Shown: positions 35,301 through 48,700, counted from the stretch's first letter. The stretch: 64,000 bases of DNA from Apteryx mantelli (GCF_036417845.1 NC_089981.1:40306668-40370667), one strand, 5' to 3'. Notes: generated by a model from the letters alone, not told the origin. Numbers and translations are program-made.

Positions 35301-37329
35301 CAGGCCAGGCTACACATTTTTTTCTCTCTTTCAAGCTTTCAGCTTTAGCTCCTTCATACTGAAAGGGAAGTCGAGAACTGTCTCCTACACCATGTATTTC
35401 CTATAAAACAGCATGGCAATGCTGACAAACCCATCTCCCTTAACAGTGCTTTTAGTGACATTAGGAAAGCTGCCTCTGACCAAGAGACATGGGATAGAGA
35501 AATTAAATACCAAATTATAGATCTAAGGCTTGGTTGCTGCATGGTGATGTACTGATGCTTTCTAAGATATGAACAATCTGGGTTAGTACATAGATCTCCG
35601 ATTCATGCACAGCGTCAACACTTAATATGAATCAGGATGCTTGTGAATACAAATGTTAGGAAGATTTTGTCTGGCTCTGGGAGGAAAAAAAAACTCAGGA
35701 TCAGTATTAGCGCAACCATCTCTCTCCCTTCTCCTCCCACCTGCTTTGGCTAAGATAGTTTAAGCCAAGGAGCAACCATAAGCACATTCAGACAGGATCG
35801 AAACAGGTGGCCTGGGAAGCTGCAGGATCCACGATAAGGCTGCTGATGCAAGTGTCGTCCATTGTGGGAAGAGTGGCAGCTGGCGCAGGTTATGCGCAGG
35901 GCTTTTCCTCGAGCAGCCAGTCTGTTGCCCGCCAGCACTGCACCGTCGCTCTGCCGGTCTGGCAGTCACCAGCCGCAGCCAGCGACATGACACACTTTCT
36001 TCTGAGTCAGAATAGTCACAGCTCTTGTTCCACACAAGTGGGAAATTTGACAGATGTTTTCTGTACTGAGTGGCAAAAAACCTGAAGTTTCTGTATATTT
36101 TTTATGATAGGTCGTTTCTTTCTCCAGACTTAATACTTCTCCCTATGAGTATCATCCTCACCATCTCAGCAGCTAAGGGTGATCTTGAGAAACAGGATTG
36201 GATCTCAAAGTTGGGGAGCAAAAGCAGATGGATACGTCAGAAAAGACAGCCAGAGAGAGGAGCTTTGCAAGCCGAGCGCAAAGAGGCTGTAGCTACATAC
36301 CACCACCTAAGGTATGCAGGTTCCATTGGTGAAAGGGCCAGAACGGGGGCACAGCGGAAATGTGGGGGTGGGACAGCTGTTTTCTCAAGAAACTCAGCAG
36401 ATTCCAGCCAACAGGAAGGAACGTGCTCTAATAAAGTCTTCTGCTGTGATGTCAGTTCAGATGCTTGTGCCTTATTTATGATGCCCCAGCAGTTAAGTAA
36501 CTCGCCACAGGCTATGGGGTAATGACCAAATACCACATCTGAAAGAAGGGCTCGAGAATTTTGACCCCTCACCATGTTCAAACTGTTCAGCACCTTTTCC
36601 TTACCCTATAGATCACTTTGCTGCCATCCACACTTTGCTATGAGTTCTCAGACACAATTAATATTTGCACATGCTCATACATGTTGTATCTTACGCAGAC
36701 AAGTCTGGCAGCCCTGTGCTGTCTGTTAGCTTCCCTTTGCTAAACTGGGCTAAGAGGACATACCCACTCTTACACATAGTACCCCAGAAACATCAGCTAG
36801 AATGATAAGGAACACATGATGTGTTATTTTATGATAAAATGAAAATTAATGTTTCCTTCAATTGTATTTTTTCAATGTGCTGTCAATTTAATGATATCAA
36901 TTGGTTCCTTTCAATTACAGCAACTATCAGCATGTTCACAATTATCAAGAGAGTTTCTTTTCAGACAGGGAAAGTGTACTCATTGAACAACTTTAAAAAA
37001 TACCCTGCCTGAAACAAATTACTCACAAAGCTCATCAACATTTCAGTTCTCAGTTTGCATAATAGCATGAAAAATAGAGGTATGTCAGATGGAACCCTTT
37101 ATGCATTAGAAATGACAAAATTTTGACTTCTAACATTTCAGATGTGTGTACATCTTACTGAAATTGTTGGGAAAGAACAAATATAAGAAAACCATTTCCA
37201 GCATCTCTGTGCCAACTGCCAGGAGCTGAGATATAGCATGGCTATATAATAAATAATGTTTAATGATAATGACATGTAACATTCAGAGACAGTAATACAA
37301 TAAATACTGTGGTAATACCGATGATGTAA
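29311..37329. other. Intergenic between FJX1 and TRIM44
   Basis: No exon or RNA gene was recognised. There is a G-rich run at 29534-29548 (nine G, an A, five G). AT-rich stretches at about 32340-32570, 33050-33200 and 36820-37010 have enhancer-like texture with many TAAT/ATTA words. A weak MIR-like scrap (CAGTTAAGTAACTCGCCACAGG) is near 36490. Short open frames on both strands look random. Confidence 0.5.
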
Positions 37330-37550
37330 CCCTAGTGCTTTGAAGTTTTCTCATTACGGATTCAAAGTGCTTTACAAAGATGAGTTAGGCATCCCCACAC
37401 CCTTGCAGACAGTCTGTTATTGCCCTCATACCACAGGGAGGAAAGCAAAGGAAGGGAGAAGCTTAGGCCATGTTACATGCCACTGATAAAGCCAGAGCAC
37501 CAAATGTAGCAGCAGGGCTTGGGCGTTGATCGATGAGCTCTGGCAAATAG
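37330..37550 (+). repeat. MIR/CORE-SINE-like ancient relic
   Basis: The segment contains CAAAGTGCTTTACAAAGATGA, then CATCCCCACACCC, TGTTATTGCCCTCATACC, GAGAAGCTTAGGCCATGTTACATGCC and AAAGCCAGAGC. This is the order of the MIR consensus: AGCGCTTTACATGTATTAAC, the ATCCTCACAACAACCC block, a TATTATCCCCATTTTACA block, the TAAGTAACTTGCCCAAGG block and the GTGGCAGAGCC end. It is old and diverged, and edges are approximate. Confidence 0.55.
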
Positions 37551-40500
37551 TGCTCTTACCAATGAAGTGGAGTTAAGCTAAGGTGAAGCTGCCAAGATTC
37601 GGGCATGTATCTTTTTCTACTAGTAGTGCTGTGTGGGCAGTAAGCTGTGATAGTGGGATGGAGAGGACAGCTGGGGCAGTAACTCCTCAGACCACTGCAG
37701 GAAGATCTGCAAGAGCAATATCCTGCAGGTGGCTAGGAATTTTAGATGGAATTAATGTACTCAGCCTTGCAGGCACTGTTATTCAAGCCCTTTACCCATA
37801 AGCTGTTCACACCTTGGTCTGGGTGACTGCTGCAGCTGGAGGAGGACACCTGCTTTTAACGTCACAGTGGCAAAGAGCACTGTCCCTGGCAGACCTGGCT
37901 TCTCTCAGGGAACTAGTTGCAGGGCCTCAGCGCAAAGCTCTGTTTTGCCTGCTGAGCTGTACCGTAGTAGATGCACATGGTGAGGCACTCTTGGTTTAGA
38001 GGTGCTTTCGATGCTGAGGAGCTGGCGGGATCCTTTACCATCTGCCGCGTGCAGGAAGGGCCTTTGTTCGCGCCTCCTCGAGGGACCTGCCTCCTCCACG
38101 CTGGCAGCTGGCAGCTCAGCCTGCCCACGCTGCTGCCGGGCGCTTGGCAGAAAGCTCGCTCCTGCTGCTCGGCTTCCTCTGCACACACCAGTGCGTAGGG
38201 CCCTCCACGCCTCTGCCGTATACATTTTGCTGCCTTTGTAGGAGCAACACGGCTACTTCACTAATTTCACCTTGGTTCCCCTTGTATCCCAACACCAGGC
38301 AGAAAAGACAATGCAGTTCTAAGATTATAGCTACAAGCCTCAGAATCATAATGACAAGTAAAATAAAGCTGTAACAGGGTTATAGCCTATGTTTAACATG
38401 ACATCTTCCTAGTTCTTCTCATACTTCACCCTGGAGCCCTTGTGCGATGCATCTCAAAGGGCAACAATGTGCATGTAATGGAGTAAGTCTACTGCAGGCA
38501 CTTAATATCCATACGAATTATTTCTTTTTTCCCCATGGTTACACTAGACCTTTCCTTCTGTTCCTATCTAGCATAAATGTAGCATCGATAGCTCATGTAT
38601 TTATGCTTTTGGGATCCCTCCCTTTCCATCCCCTTCCCAGGGAGACAGCTTAATCCACAACCTTCTACCCAACAGCACTGTATTAACCGTAAACATTTTC
38701 TGTTAAGACTATGGACTTTGTGCCTTCCTACCCTTGCTAGAGATCAGGTAGGGCATCTTTGGGTACATCATTAACACTGATGAGAGAGCAGGAACAAGCA
38801 CTGTGCTAGAGGAGCCCTTCAGGCCCCGCTCCTGCTCCTCATGTACTGTTGGCTTCCGAGTTTCAGGCTTGCAATGCGCTGATACGAGTTTGCACAGTGC
38901 AAAGGCTGAGGCGATGGGCCGAGCCCCTCCGGCCTCGCTGCCTGATCCAGGGCTGTCTCTGGAGCTGCTCACAGCCAACAGCAGGTAGACGGTGATGCGG
39001 GCCCAGGAGTAGACGCTGCCACCGGCCGGGCCAGGCTGTTGCTCGCTATCAGCCCTCAGGCCGCCTGGCTTCACGTTTGGGCTCCTCTGTCCTGTGGCAT
39101 GAACAGCTTTGCAGCACACTTCATTCAAAGCCATTCCTGAAAGAGAAGAACTTTAAAAACTGAAACTTGAAACTGCTTGGTTGGAGGAGTCAATGTAGCA
39201 CTATATATTAACATAGGTATGCATACTTAATGAGGATGGAGTGATGACTTAGAAAGATTTTGGATTTCAGTGCTCTTTTTTTTCCATGTGGACAGACACA
39301 CAACTAGGAAACGATTTTTTTTTCACTGCGTTGCTGTTGGTGTGGTAATTTGCACTTTTAAAAGTATGGAACAAAATGATCGTAAAATTAAGCCCAACAA
39401 GAAATGCAGAGTTGTAAGCATTGTACTTATTCTATTGTTGTGCAAATGAAACCCTAGGGACAGAGAAGAAAATCAGGCCATTTTATGCTGCTAACTACCT
39501 AATTTAACTAATGTACAATCCAGCTTCAGAATAACTGGGTTTGAAAAAAGAAAACAGATAAGAAAATAAAACCTTTATTAAGATATAAAGGTAATGAACT
39601 TAAATCATTACAAGTGGGTGAGGCTTCTGTAGATCATCAGATATTAAACACAATGTAATCACAAATGTCACCTAGTATTAGTAGCCCTTCTAATCTTCCA
39701 GGGTTCAGGAACACAGGAAGGACTTTATTTTGATTTAATTCACCCTCAGCTTGAAAACTGATTTTCTAGCTTTCTGCCAGTAGAAGTCAGATCAGAATCA
39801 GTTTTAGTATGTTATTAGACCAAAACATAAAGTTTTGATCTTAGGCTGTTTTGAGGGAAAGGTGTCTTTTATTATTATTATTATTACTTTCAGAGAATAT
39901 CTTGTTTGCTTATTTGTTTGTTGAGGTGTAAGTGATGGCTCTGGGAGTTTGTACTAAACTGCTAGTAACAACAGCGGAAATAGGTATGGCATTCATATGC
40001 TCCTCACAGAGCCTCACATTTTGCTCTATCAACACTTTTCTTAAGTGCATTGCATTAAGGATTCTGTAAGACAAGTTTCCACCTGGAGACAAAGCCTGCT
40101 CCCTTCCTCCCCCTCTTTACTTGAAACCTGAAGTCTTTTCGCATCAAGTATTTAATTTTCCTTTGTTCAGGATAAAATGATATGTAAAGTATGTGTTGCC
40201 ATGGATGCAGAACTGAAAGCCTATTGATCCCTCCCTTATCCAGGTAGATTTCAACCAGGATATTTAACATCACACAGCACTACAGCATGGATGGGAAGAC
40301 AGACACCACTGGAAAGGTGTGGGGAGAAGCAACTTCAGCACTGGAGTTCACACAGCTTGAAAGTGACTTGGTGAAAAAAAAGTAAGTCCTGTGCCTCTAA
40401 GAGGGCTGCTGTACTTGGTCTAAATGCGTCCGAGGGCAGCATCCCTTTGTCAGCCGTTGATCTTCTTCTTCCCTTCCTCTGCTTCGGTCACTAGGTATTT

Positions 40501-42284
40501 GGGCAGGTAAGTCTCGACTCAGAAAAGACGCTGCAGAAGGCCAGGAGCATCCCAGGAGCAGGAACAAAAGACGACGATGCCCCTGCGCCACCTGCAGCCC
40601 TGCCTGGCAAAGAAGGTGTCAAGGCCAAGGCGAGGGCCGAGGAGGCGACCAAGGCGAGCCCCGTGCCGTGACGGAGTCGTCGGCAGGGGCTGAGCTGGGG
40701 CAGAGCCGGTGACTGAAACCCATGCTAATCCCCAAATCAATGCAACGTATATGGTGTAAAGTACATTTCGCCAACTCCGTTCCAAAAAGCAGTGCTGTCT
40801 CTGCGCTTCACTGCCAAACCCAAACCTGCAGCTGTGCTCCCAGCTAAGGGCGGTTGTCCTGCTGAGCTTGATAGCACCTCTTCTCGGTTTGCCTCCTCTT
40901 ATCTCCCGCCCCCACTTTCCTCTCATTTTCCAAAAGGCCATAGCTGTGATATTTAAGCATCTCAGTCCACAACTAAAAGCTTGGATTGTTCCCATTTCCC
41001 ATCCAAACCCACTCAGATTTGAGCTGTGGCCCAGATAAGTCATTTTAATGTGTATACCACAGATGCAGAATAAGGAATAATGGCATTTTAAATACTGTGC
41101 AAGGGTGGTGTGAAGATTAATGTTTGAGTGCGCTGTGGGAGTACCACGAAAGCCAAATGACCCAGCTGGGTCAAGCTATTCATCCATCTAGGGCAAGAAT
41201 ATAAGAACAGGGTAAGTATACAGCAGCTCATGGCTCAGGGACTTCCTGAGCCAACACTTTATCTCTGTGTTTTCCTCTTAGTGGCAGATGAGACCATGTG
41301 CTCAGTTCTCATGAATGACACACTGGGTAGAGTCAAGCTACCAGAGAGGTAATCATCTCGTAGGAACCCTCCTTGGTTCCAGAGGGGGACAGATAGGGCA
41401 TATGTAATAAATATACACGTTTCAAGAGTGTTTTACAGTGTTCCCCTAACTTAATTCCAACAGTATTTTTTGTACACATTATATTTTCTGTGGCTTCATA
41501 TCCTTTCATTTCAGCGGTAGCATACATATATAAAAACATCAGTTTACTGTCGTAATTACATTGGACTGTGGCATCCACAGAATTGCACTAAAATTGTTTA
41601 ATTTTGTCTAAAGAGTGTAGCATTACCTCCATAGACTTGCATCAAAATTGGCTCATTTTGCTTCAGATTATCTTTTCCCCACAGGATTGCATTATTATGG
41701 CTTGCACTCGCTCCTTGCTGCTGAGAGCGCAAACTTTAAGCCAGCTCAGGTCATGAGTTAAATGCTTTTTTTTTTTTCTGCTCACTGCCCTCTCCATGCT
41801 TAAATACAGAGCACCTTAGCCACATTTGATCGACAGTTCATGCAGTTTAGCAGATGGGACTGCTGTATCTGCTCCAGAGGAACTTGGAATCAAGCAAGCA
41901 TAAAGCCTAAATTAGCTTCTCATTCAAACAGCTTGATATCTCTGTTACTGGGGTGGGGAAAGCGTGAGGGGGGTCTGCAGAAGAAACAGTGGCCATTGCT
42001 TTCCTCATTGCGTGCAATAATGCTGTTCTCTTGTAGGGCCGTCAGTCCCTCATCGCTCATAAGAGCTACCGTAGCAGAAAGATGCATTTTTTTTCTAACT
42101 GAATTGGGCTTTAATAAAGCTATTGTATTTGATCACTGGCTTAGGAAACAATAATTTAGCATAATAGGAAAAGATCATTAATGCTCAGTGAAACTAACGC
42201 TCTGCTCCAGTTTCTGTTGCCCTAGAGAGATGGAGCAAATCCCTTCTCCTTACCGAAGGCTAAGCACGGTGCCCTGCACTTCCC
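37551..42284. other. Intergenic, nothing recognised
   Basis: There is no convincing exon. A GC-richer patch near 40440-40700 opens several short frames on both strands, but no zinc finger, B-box or other known domain can be read from it. A short TTA microsatellite lies near 39879-39896. A 16-nt palindrome with nuclear-receptor half-sites is at 41158-41173. Confidence 0.5.
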
Positions 42285-42291
42285 CTTCCCA

Positions 42292-42429
<138 letters not shown>

Positions 42430-42456
42430 CTCCCACCGCGCCGCTGCCGCGCGGGC

Positions 42457-42488
42457 GTGGGCCCCTCCGCCGCCATCGCCGCTTTAAG
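42457..42488 (+). promoter_or_regulatory. TTTAAG-type core-promoter block
   Basis: GTGGGCCCCTCCG followed by CATCGCCGCTTTAAG repeats, with a 4-nt length difference in the middle, the block at 23885-23920 upstream of FJX1. Both are on the plus strand inside CpG islands. A start site about 30 nt downstream, near 42515, would put the GCC tract upstream of the transcript; an earlier start would place it in the 5' UTR. Confidence 0.45.
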
Positions 42489-42617
42489 GAGCTTGGGGAG
42501 CGCGGGGCGGTGACGGCGCCGTGCCCGCCCCGCCTCCCCGCCGGCCCGCGCGGGGGACGCCGGGACGGCGGCGCTGGAGAGCTGCGGTTGCGGCTGCCGA
42601 CGGCAGGCGCGAGGCGC

Positions 42618-42640
42618 GGGCCGGGCCGGGCCGGGCCGGG
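42618..42640 (+). other. G-quadruplex motif (GGGCC)4GGG
   Basis: Five GGG triplets are separated by CC dinucleotides, which satisfies the standard intramolecular G-quadruplex pattern with 2-nt loops on the plus strand. If transcribed from the promoter-like block at 42457-42488, it would lie in the 5' leader of the RNA. Confidence 0.7.
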
Positions 42641-42740
42641 CGCTGCTGCCGCCGCCGCCGCCGCGAGGGCTCCAACGGCCCCGATGCCGGCCTTTCCCGG
42701 GCGCCTGGTGGCCGCTGCCCGCGGGGGTTCGCCTCTGGTG

Positions 42741-45700
42741 TGTCCTGGGGCTGCCGGTGGGAAGGCTTCGATTTGCTGGTCTCGTGATTTTTCACGGTTG
42801 GAAGCAGGGTGGTTCCTGATGCCTTTGGAAAAGCTGTATATTTGAGGAAACTTCCGTAGGTCGTGTAGCACTGCCACTGTGCTGCTGCTATCCTGATTCT
42901 GGCAGCTCTCGCTTCTTGATCCTAAGCTAAAAATCCTGCAGCTCTAGGCTTTTCAAACTCGGTGATATCTCACAAGGAGCCCTCACAAGCATCACTTAGA
43001 AGTCTGTTATTGCTTTCAGCAGATGCACCATGTCTTTCCTTTGTTAAGCCTGCTAACTGATATTTGAAGCCTCCCAACTTGCATGGGGATGGCTGATTCA
43101 TGTCATTAGTTTTGCTTTGCTTCAGTGCAAAGCAGTTCCTTGTAGATAACCACAAATTTCATGTTGTAGTGAAAATCACTACCTCATAACCAGTGGTATT
43201 GGTCATTAGGTTAAGCTTTGCCTCCAGTCAGGAAGCTTTTGCTCACAGTTGTTTCTGGCTCAGTTTCGTGAGCTACGCTGCCTTTGCGAGCCTGGGGCTC
43301 CAATGCTGCAGTGCCAGTCGGCTGTTGTTCTCCCAAGTGGGGCTTGCAGAGTGGTTTGGATGGTGCGATGGCAGGAATCTCTCTGGGCTTTTGCCTGTGT
43401 TATGATCTTGATGGGGAGCCTGTGCTGACAGTAACAACAGTGGGGAAAACCTAAGCAATCAAATTCTAGGGAAACAGCAGTCAAGCTGAGCCACCTTTCC
43501 TCTGTTGGCAGGCATTTGGAGTAGCTGCAGGGAGGTATGCAGGTTAACTCTAGAGAGTCAGCAGCATGGGACTTCTTTGTCTGTTACAGTTGCAGAGTAC
43601 TTGCTTTTGTATATAGCTTCAAGATGCTGTGAGAAAAGGAAGGATGGGGACAAAAATAAAGAGGGGTGGGATGGTCAAAGGCAGCATTGGCATGTGAGGG
43701 TAGGGGAAAGGTGCCACCAATCAATTGCAATCAGTGTTTTCTGTGAGGGGGGAAGGAACTAGGAGCTGTTGGTATAAGATCTAGTTGGGCACACGGCTCT
43801 TCAACACAGCAGTTGTGGATTTGATAGCTCTCATCCTGCTGTCCTTTCTGAACACCCCTCCCCTCTTACCCTCGTCTTCTGCTGTTTTGCTTGAGGAGGT
43901 GATTGAAATGTTCAGTCCTCTGGCCCTGTGAATTGGGAGCTTCAGGTCTGTTTTGGTAACTGGCTGGTGCAAGGTGCCCTGACAACCCTGGTAGGTCTAA
44001 TTTTAGATCTCCCTAAAATGGCTTGATGTCTGTTTTCCTGAGACCCCATGAAAAGTGCTACTCTGTCTGCAGAACTGTGGGAGGCTTTTAAATCATAGTG
44101 TTAATTTTCTAACAACTAAAATAGGCATTAGGGGAAAAAAAATACTCAGATGAAGTTCCAGGAATTTGGGAGTGCATTACTCACTTGACAGTAAGGTTGT
44201 TGTTCATTAACAGACAAAATGATCAGTGGAAGAAATGCACATTCCTCATACTCTCCTGCATTCCTTCACTGCTGTGTGTATTGGGAAGTTTCTTCTCAAC
44301 CCCCATGCTAGTGAGGGAGGGCAACAGACTGGTTCGGGGTGTGTGTTGGTAAAATGTTAATCCTTCAGCCTCCAGGTTGTTTCCAACAATGATGGAAGGC
44401 TGTTGCCCTGTGATAGCTATAGTAGCTATTTGTTAGTGCATATAGTACAAGTGTCATGCCAGCTGGCAGTTTCAGCAAAAAGGCTACCAGTGAAGGTTTT
44501 CTTTCAATTGCTAGATTAAGGCATGATGAGAAAAGCTGACATACTCTTCTGACTTGGCATTTTCTGTACGTGAAGTTGGTATTTCGGTCTCTAGGGCTGA
44601 TTAAAAACAGCTCCTGCTTTGCACATGAGGCCGGCTCTGACTTTAGTGGAAATTAGGCACATTAAAGTGTCTGAGAAAAGAGGCCTGTTAGGGGAATGGA
44701 TGAGATGTGACTTAAAAGAAGTCTTTTTCTAGAGATTAAGCTGTGGTCCTACCTTAATGTTTGGGGTTGTCCCTGAAGGTCATGGCTTTCCATTTATTTA
44801 TTCTTCTCTAAAAGAAGTATCATACCGTGGACCCACTCACACAGATAGCTGTGGATGTTCTTCCTGCTTCTTCATGTCTGTCTTCAGACATTAAACAAGT
44901 TAAACTAAACCCAGAAAATCAGGAAGAAGCGTGGCCAGATGAGTTTAGTTCAGTTCTCAAATGTCACTGCTGTTGGAGGCGGCAAGGAGCTGTTACCTTT
45001 TGTGCTTTGGTTCAAGCTGCTGTTAAAAGAAAGTACAGATGCCCGAGCCCTTGAAACAACTTCACCTTCTTATGGTCTTCCCTGGAACCTGGTTTGGAGC
45101 AAATGGTCTCTGGCTTGGTGTTGCAGTGAGATTAGTGAAAGGCCTTTCTGCCACCATGCAACTCCCCTATTCCCTGCGAGCTGTGCAGAATCTGCCCTTG
45201 GTCCATGCTTCCTCAGCTGAATCTTATTTATGTCATAAAGTACACAGTCTAAATTAACTGAATATTACTGGTTTATATTTAGCCAAATCTGATCATGGTG
45301 GTCCCATCTCCATTACTGACAGGATAATTATTTGCTAGCTACAGCTTTAATTTCCTCGGAGTATTATTTTTCTTGAAATGAACTAGTGAGTCTGTGTTCT
45401 TCACCATGTGTGCTGCTGACACCCTCTGGGGCACTCCATACCAGGCTGCACCATCTGTATGAGGTGGGCCTTGGCTGAGGGCACTTGCATGGGTGAAATG
45501 GTAAGTTCAGAAGTACTTTGCAGATAAGGCTCCTTGTCTATGCATTGGTAGGCTTCCTGTGGCATAGAGGGAACTTCATTGGGGTGGCAGGCAGGATAAG
45601 ATGTGTTAATATTCATGCATGCTTCAAATTGTTGGCTTTATCCAGAGCTGAAAGGCTTTAATGGCCAACATTGGGGTAGATCATGCTGCCTGTAACGTGT

Positions 45701-48700
45701 ATGTAAGCCTATACAAGCCCCTGTGCATCTTCCCATTGTACCTGCGTATTAGTGTATCAATGCTTCCTTAAGAGATGGCATAATTTAAAACCATTTGGAT
45801 AATATTCTAATTTTGTAAAAGAACCATACAGCAAGGGAAACCAAAGGTGCATAAATTGTCCCAAGCTGATCAGTCTTCAGAATCGTAGGAGCTATGGTAG
45901 TGGAGCCAGGCCATGGCCAAAGCTTAAGTCAAGTAGAACTTGTATATAAATCTCTCTGATTTTACATTCAGTGTCTGCAGTGTCTCCTGAGAGAAGGAAG
46001 AATGTTCTTGTTTTCTGCCTCTATCAGTCACTTCAGGGGGTATGTTAATGGGCCATTGGGATGCTTTTTGGCTCGTTTAAGTCATTCTGCCTTCTGTCTT
46101 GAGTATAACTAGTCCGTCAGGACACTTGCCACTGATGCTGCTTGGAAAAAAAATCTATTTGGAAACAATCCTGCCAGCCTGCCATATGTTAAGAGCTTAG
46201 GGTTTCCTTTTTTGGTGATTTGGGGCACCTGTGTGAAAATATTGTTGCTTTTGATTTTTCTCTTGCTGCTGTTTATGCTTGTTATGTCACAAGCTGATTT
46301 CTCAAAAGATAATTGTGCTGTCCAAAGTGGAGGGTGCAGTACCTAGGAAATGTAGTGACTGGCACTCCATAAGCACTGTAAGACTTAGAGTGAGGAAGGA
46401 GGGTAAGGAGCAGCAGAAATTCATTATGATGTTACTATTCATATGTAGCTGCCTGAGGCAAGAAGAAAGATAAATAGCTGGACCATAAACCAAATACAGG
46501 TGAAACAAAATTTGGTTTTATTTTGTGGCAATCTGACTGATGAGTGGAGGATAGTTTACTGGGACTTCTCTGCAGTAGGAATGGTCCATGAAGTGAAAAG
46601 TCTTGAGGCAATGATAGTTGGTGGTATGGGCAGGACCCATTCACCTGCATCAGAAGGGATGCTGGTTGGGTCAATCAAAATGCATCAAGAAAAAAATGAC
46701 ATTATTGCTTCCATGTCGTTGGTAGTCATCAGTGTCCATGTGAGGTGATCTCCTTTCCCATTCTTCCCTTTTCTCCAGTGATACGGTTAGTTCAGCCTCA
46801 TCTTTGCTCTAAGCTCATTTTGGAAGGCTTCTGTACTAGTATTGACCACCCTCACAAGTACTGTGACATGTCCCTGGACTGGAAGATTGGGCCCTTTGTT
46901 AGCTCCCACTTGCAAAAAACAAAAACCTTAGTCTTCATGTTGAATTCTGTGGGGGAAAGACTGATGTTCTCTAGCTCTGCCAGTGAGACAAGTGCTCCTT
47001 GCTGTAAGGTAAATTTTGAAGTGAAGTGAGCCTTCAGTCCTGTTGCTCTCCCTCTCTTCCCTCTATGCCCTCTACTTCTTCTAGGGTACATCCCCTCTTA
47101 ATGAAGAGCAATCGCATTGTAGCCCAAGTAGTATATGAATCGTTCCTGCTAGGCTTTGAGTTACTACCTTGTACCTGAGAAAATGGTTGTCCTTGCCTTT
47201 GCTCTTTGACGTTGATAGAATATTTACACTACTTCTTTATTTCCAGTAGGGAGTGGAGATGCAGGAAGTGCCAGATAGCAGATGGTGCTATGTTAGTGCA
47301 GCTGTCTCTTGTCCCTGTTGGGCTGCAGTGGAGGGTGGTATCACGATAAACCAAAAATTCCAGCAAGTTGATGTTAAAATCCAGTAGTCTCACCTGTACA
47401 TGGGGTGGAGGGCTGTGCAGGAAGACAAAAAGGATTTTTCATTCTTTGTGCTTCTGAGTGTATGAATAGGAGGGAGTTCCTCAAGAGTGGATTCCATGAG
47501 GGGCTAGATTTGAGAAAGACTTAGTGTAAGCATTGCAACCCCCAGTTTCTGAGTTATCTGATAACTTCTGTAATACTGTATACTCTTCTGATCCAGGCCT
47601 AGGCTTGCCCCGTAACAGGTGAGAACGCTTACTGTCTGAGAAGGTGATTTAGGAAAGCCAGAATATGGAACCATGAGGACTACAGGCAGACATGCTTAGG
47701 AGAAGCATATAGTTTAAGTTTTATCCTGTCTTGCATGCCAAGAGAAGCACCTTTTTCAGCCTGGGATACAGAGTTATGAATCTTTTCTGTGCTGTGACTG
47801 GTACCTAATTATTTATGCAGAGTTGAAGAGCTTCAGTAAGAGATACTGAGTCTTACCCCAGAAGGCCCAGCAGACCAAGAGTTGAACGTTTCCCTGAGAG
47901 ATAGAAGTTCTGGCTTCACGTCTATCAAGCAGACAGCATCATTGAGCCTGGGCTTCCTGACTGCAGGAGAGTGCTGGCTATGCAGGGTAAGGGGATCAAA
48001 TTTGAGAGCAATGCTCTCAAAATGAAGCATTGCTTCATTTTGTTTTAAATGCAGCCTGCCTGTGCTAAAGGCAGAAGAATGCTTCAGTGGGTGAATTACA
48101 TGGGGAGCAATGTGTAAGATTGCTGCCAGGCTGTTTGGCTGTTGAGATTTAGGTGGTCTTCATACATTCCATGCCAGAAAAAAAAAAAAAGGGATATCTA
48201 AGGTATTTTCTTGGCAGAAACTCAAATGCCTTTAGGATTAGGTGGGGCTTTTGAGGATTTGCATTTTGGATGTAGGCATTTGAATCGAGTTATTTATCTA
48301 AGTCCCCCTCTAGCAAGGTGTTAGCAAATTTTTCAGATTCTATTCTGTTAGATGCGGTAGATAAAATTGTAAAACAGTCTTGGAAAAAGCCTTCATGAGT
48401 CTGCCTCAGTTCTTTGTCAAGAAACTGCTGCCTCTCAAATAAGAAGGGTAATAATTTTTTGCAGGGAGTAGTTGAAAAAGGAAACAGATATTTTGGATAA
48501 ACCATAAGTGTCCCACACTTCACATGCTCTACCAAAGCATGCATCCTTGATTGCTTCCTTAATTAGTACTTTCTAAATCTCTTTGCTCTCTTTTATAAAT
48601 GAAAATAGAAATGCATAGTATTAATTAATCAGGCACTCAATCCATGTTCTAGAGAGTAAGTGTAACATGGACCACAACCCCCTCTCCTGCCTACCTGTAC

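Noticed and set aside
40511..40671. Lys/Ala/Pro-rich reading frame ending ATKASPVP
   Set aside because: It looked protein-like and has a GGTAAGT word at its left edge, but there is no start, no clean acceptor and no family resemblance. Overlapping antisense frames are equally open.
42510..42845. Plus-strand frames in the CpG island as possible TRIM44 first exon
   Set aside because: None has paired Cys/His of a UBP finger or B-box, nor the acidic stretch expected of TRIM44. Composition is Arg/Ala/Gly/Pro from CpG-rich DNA.
44827..45220. Cys-rich short frames as a possible B-box exon
   Set aside because: Cysteine and histidine spacing does not fit a B-box, and flanking splice sites are not convincing.
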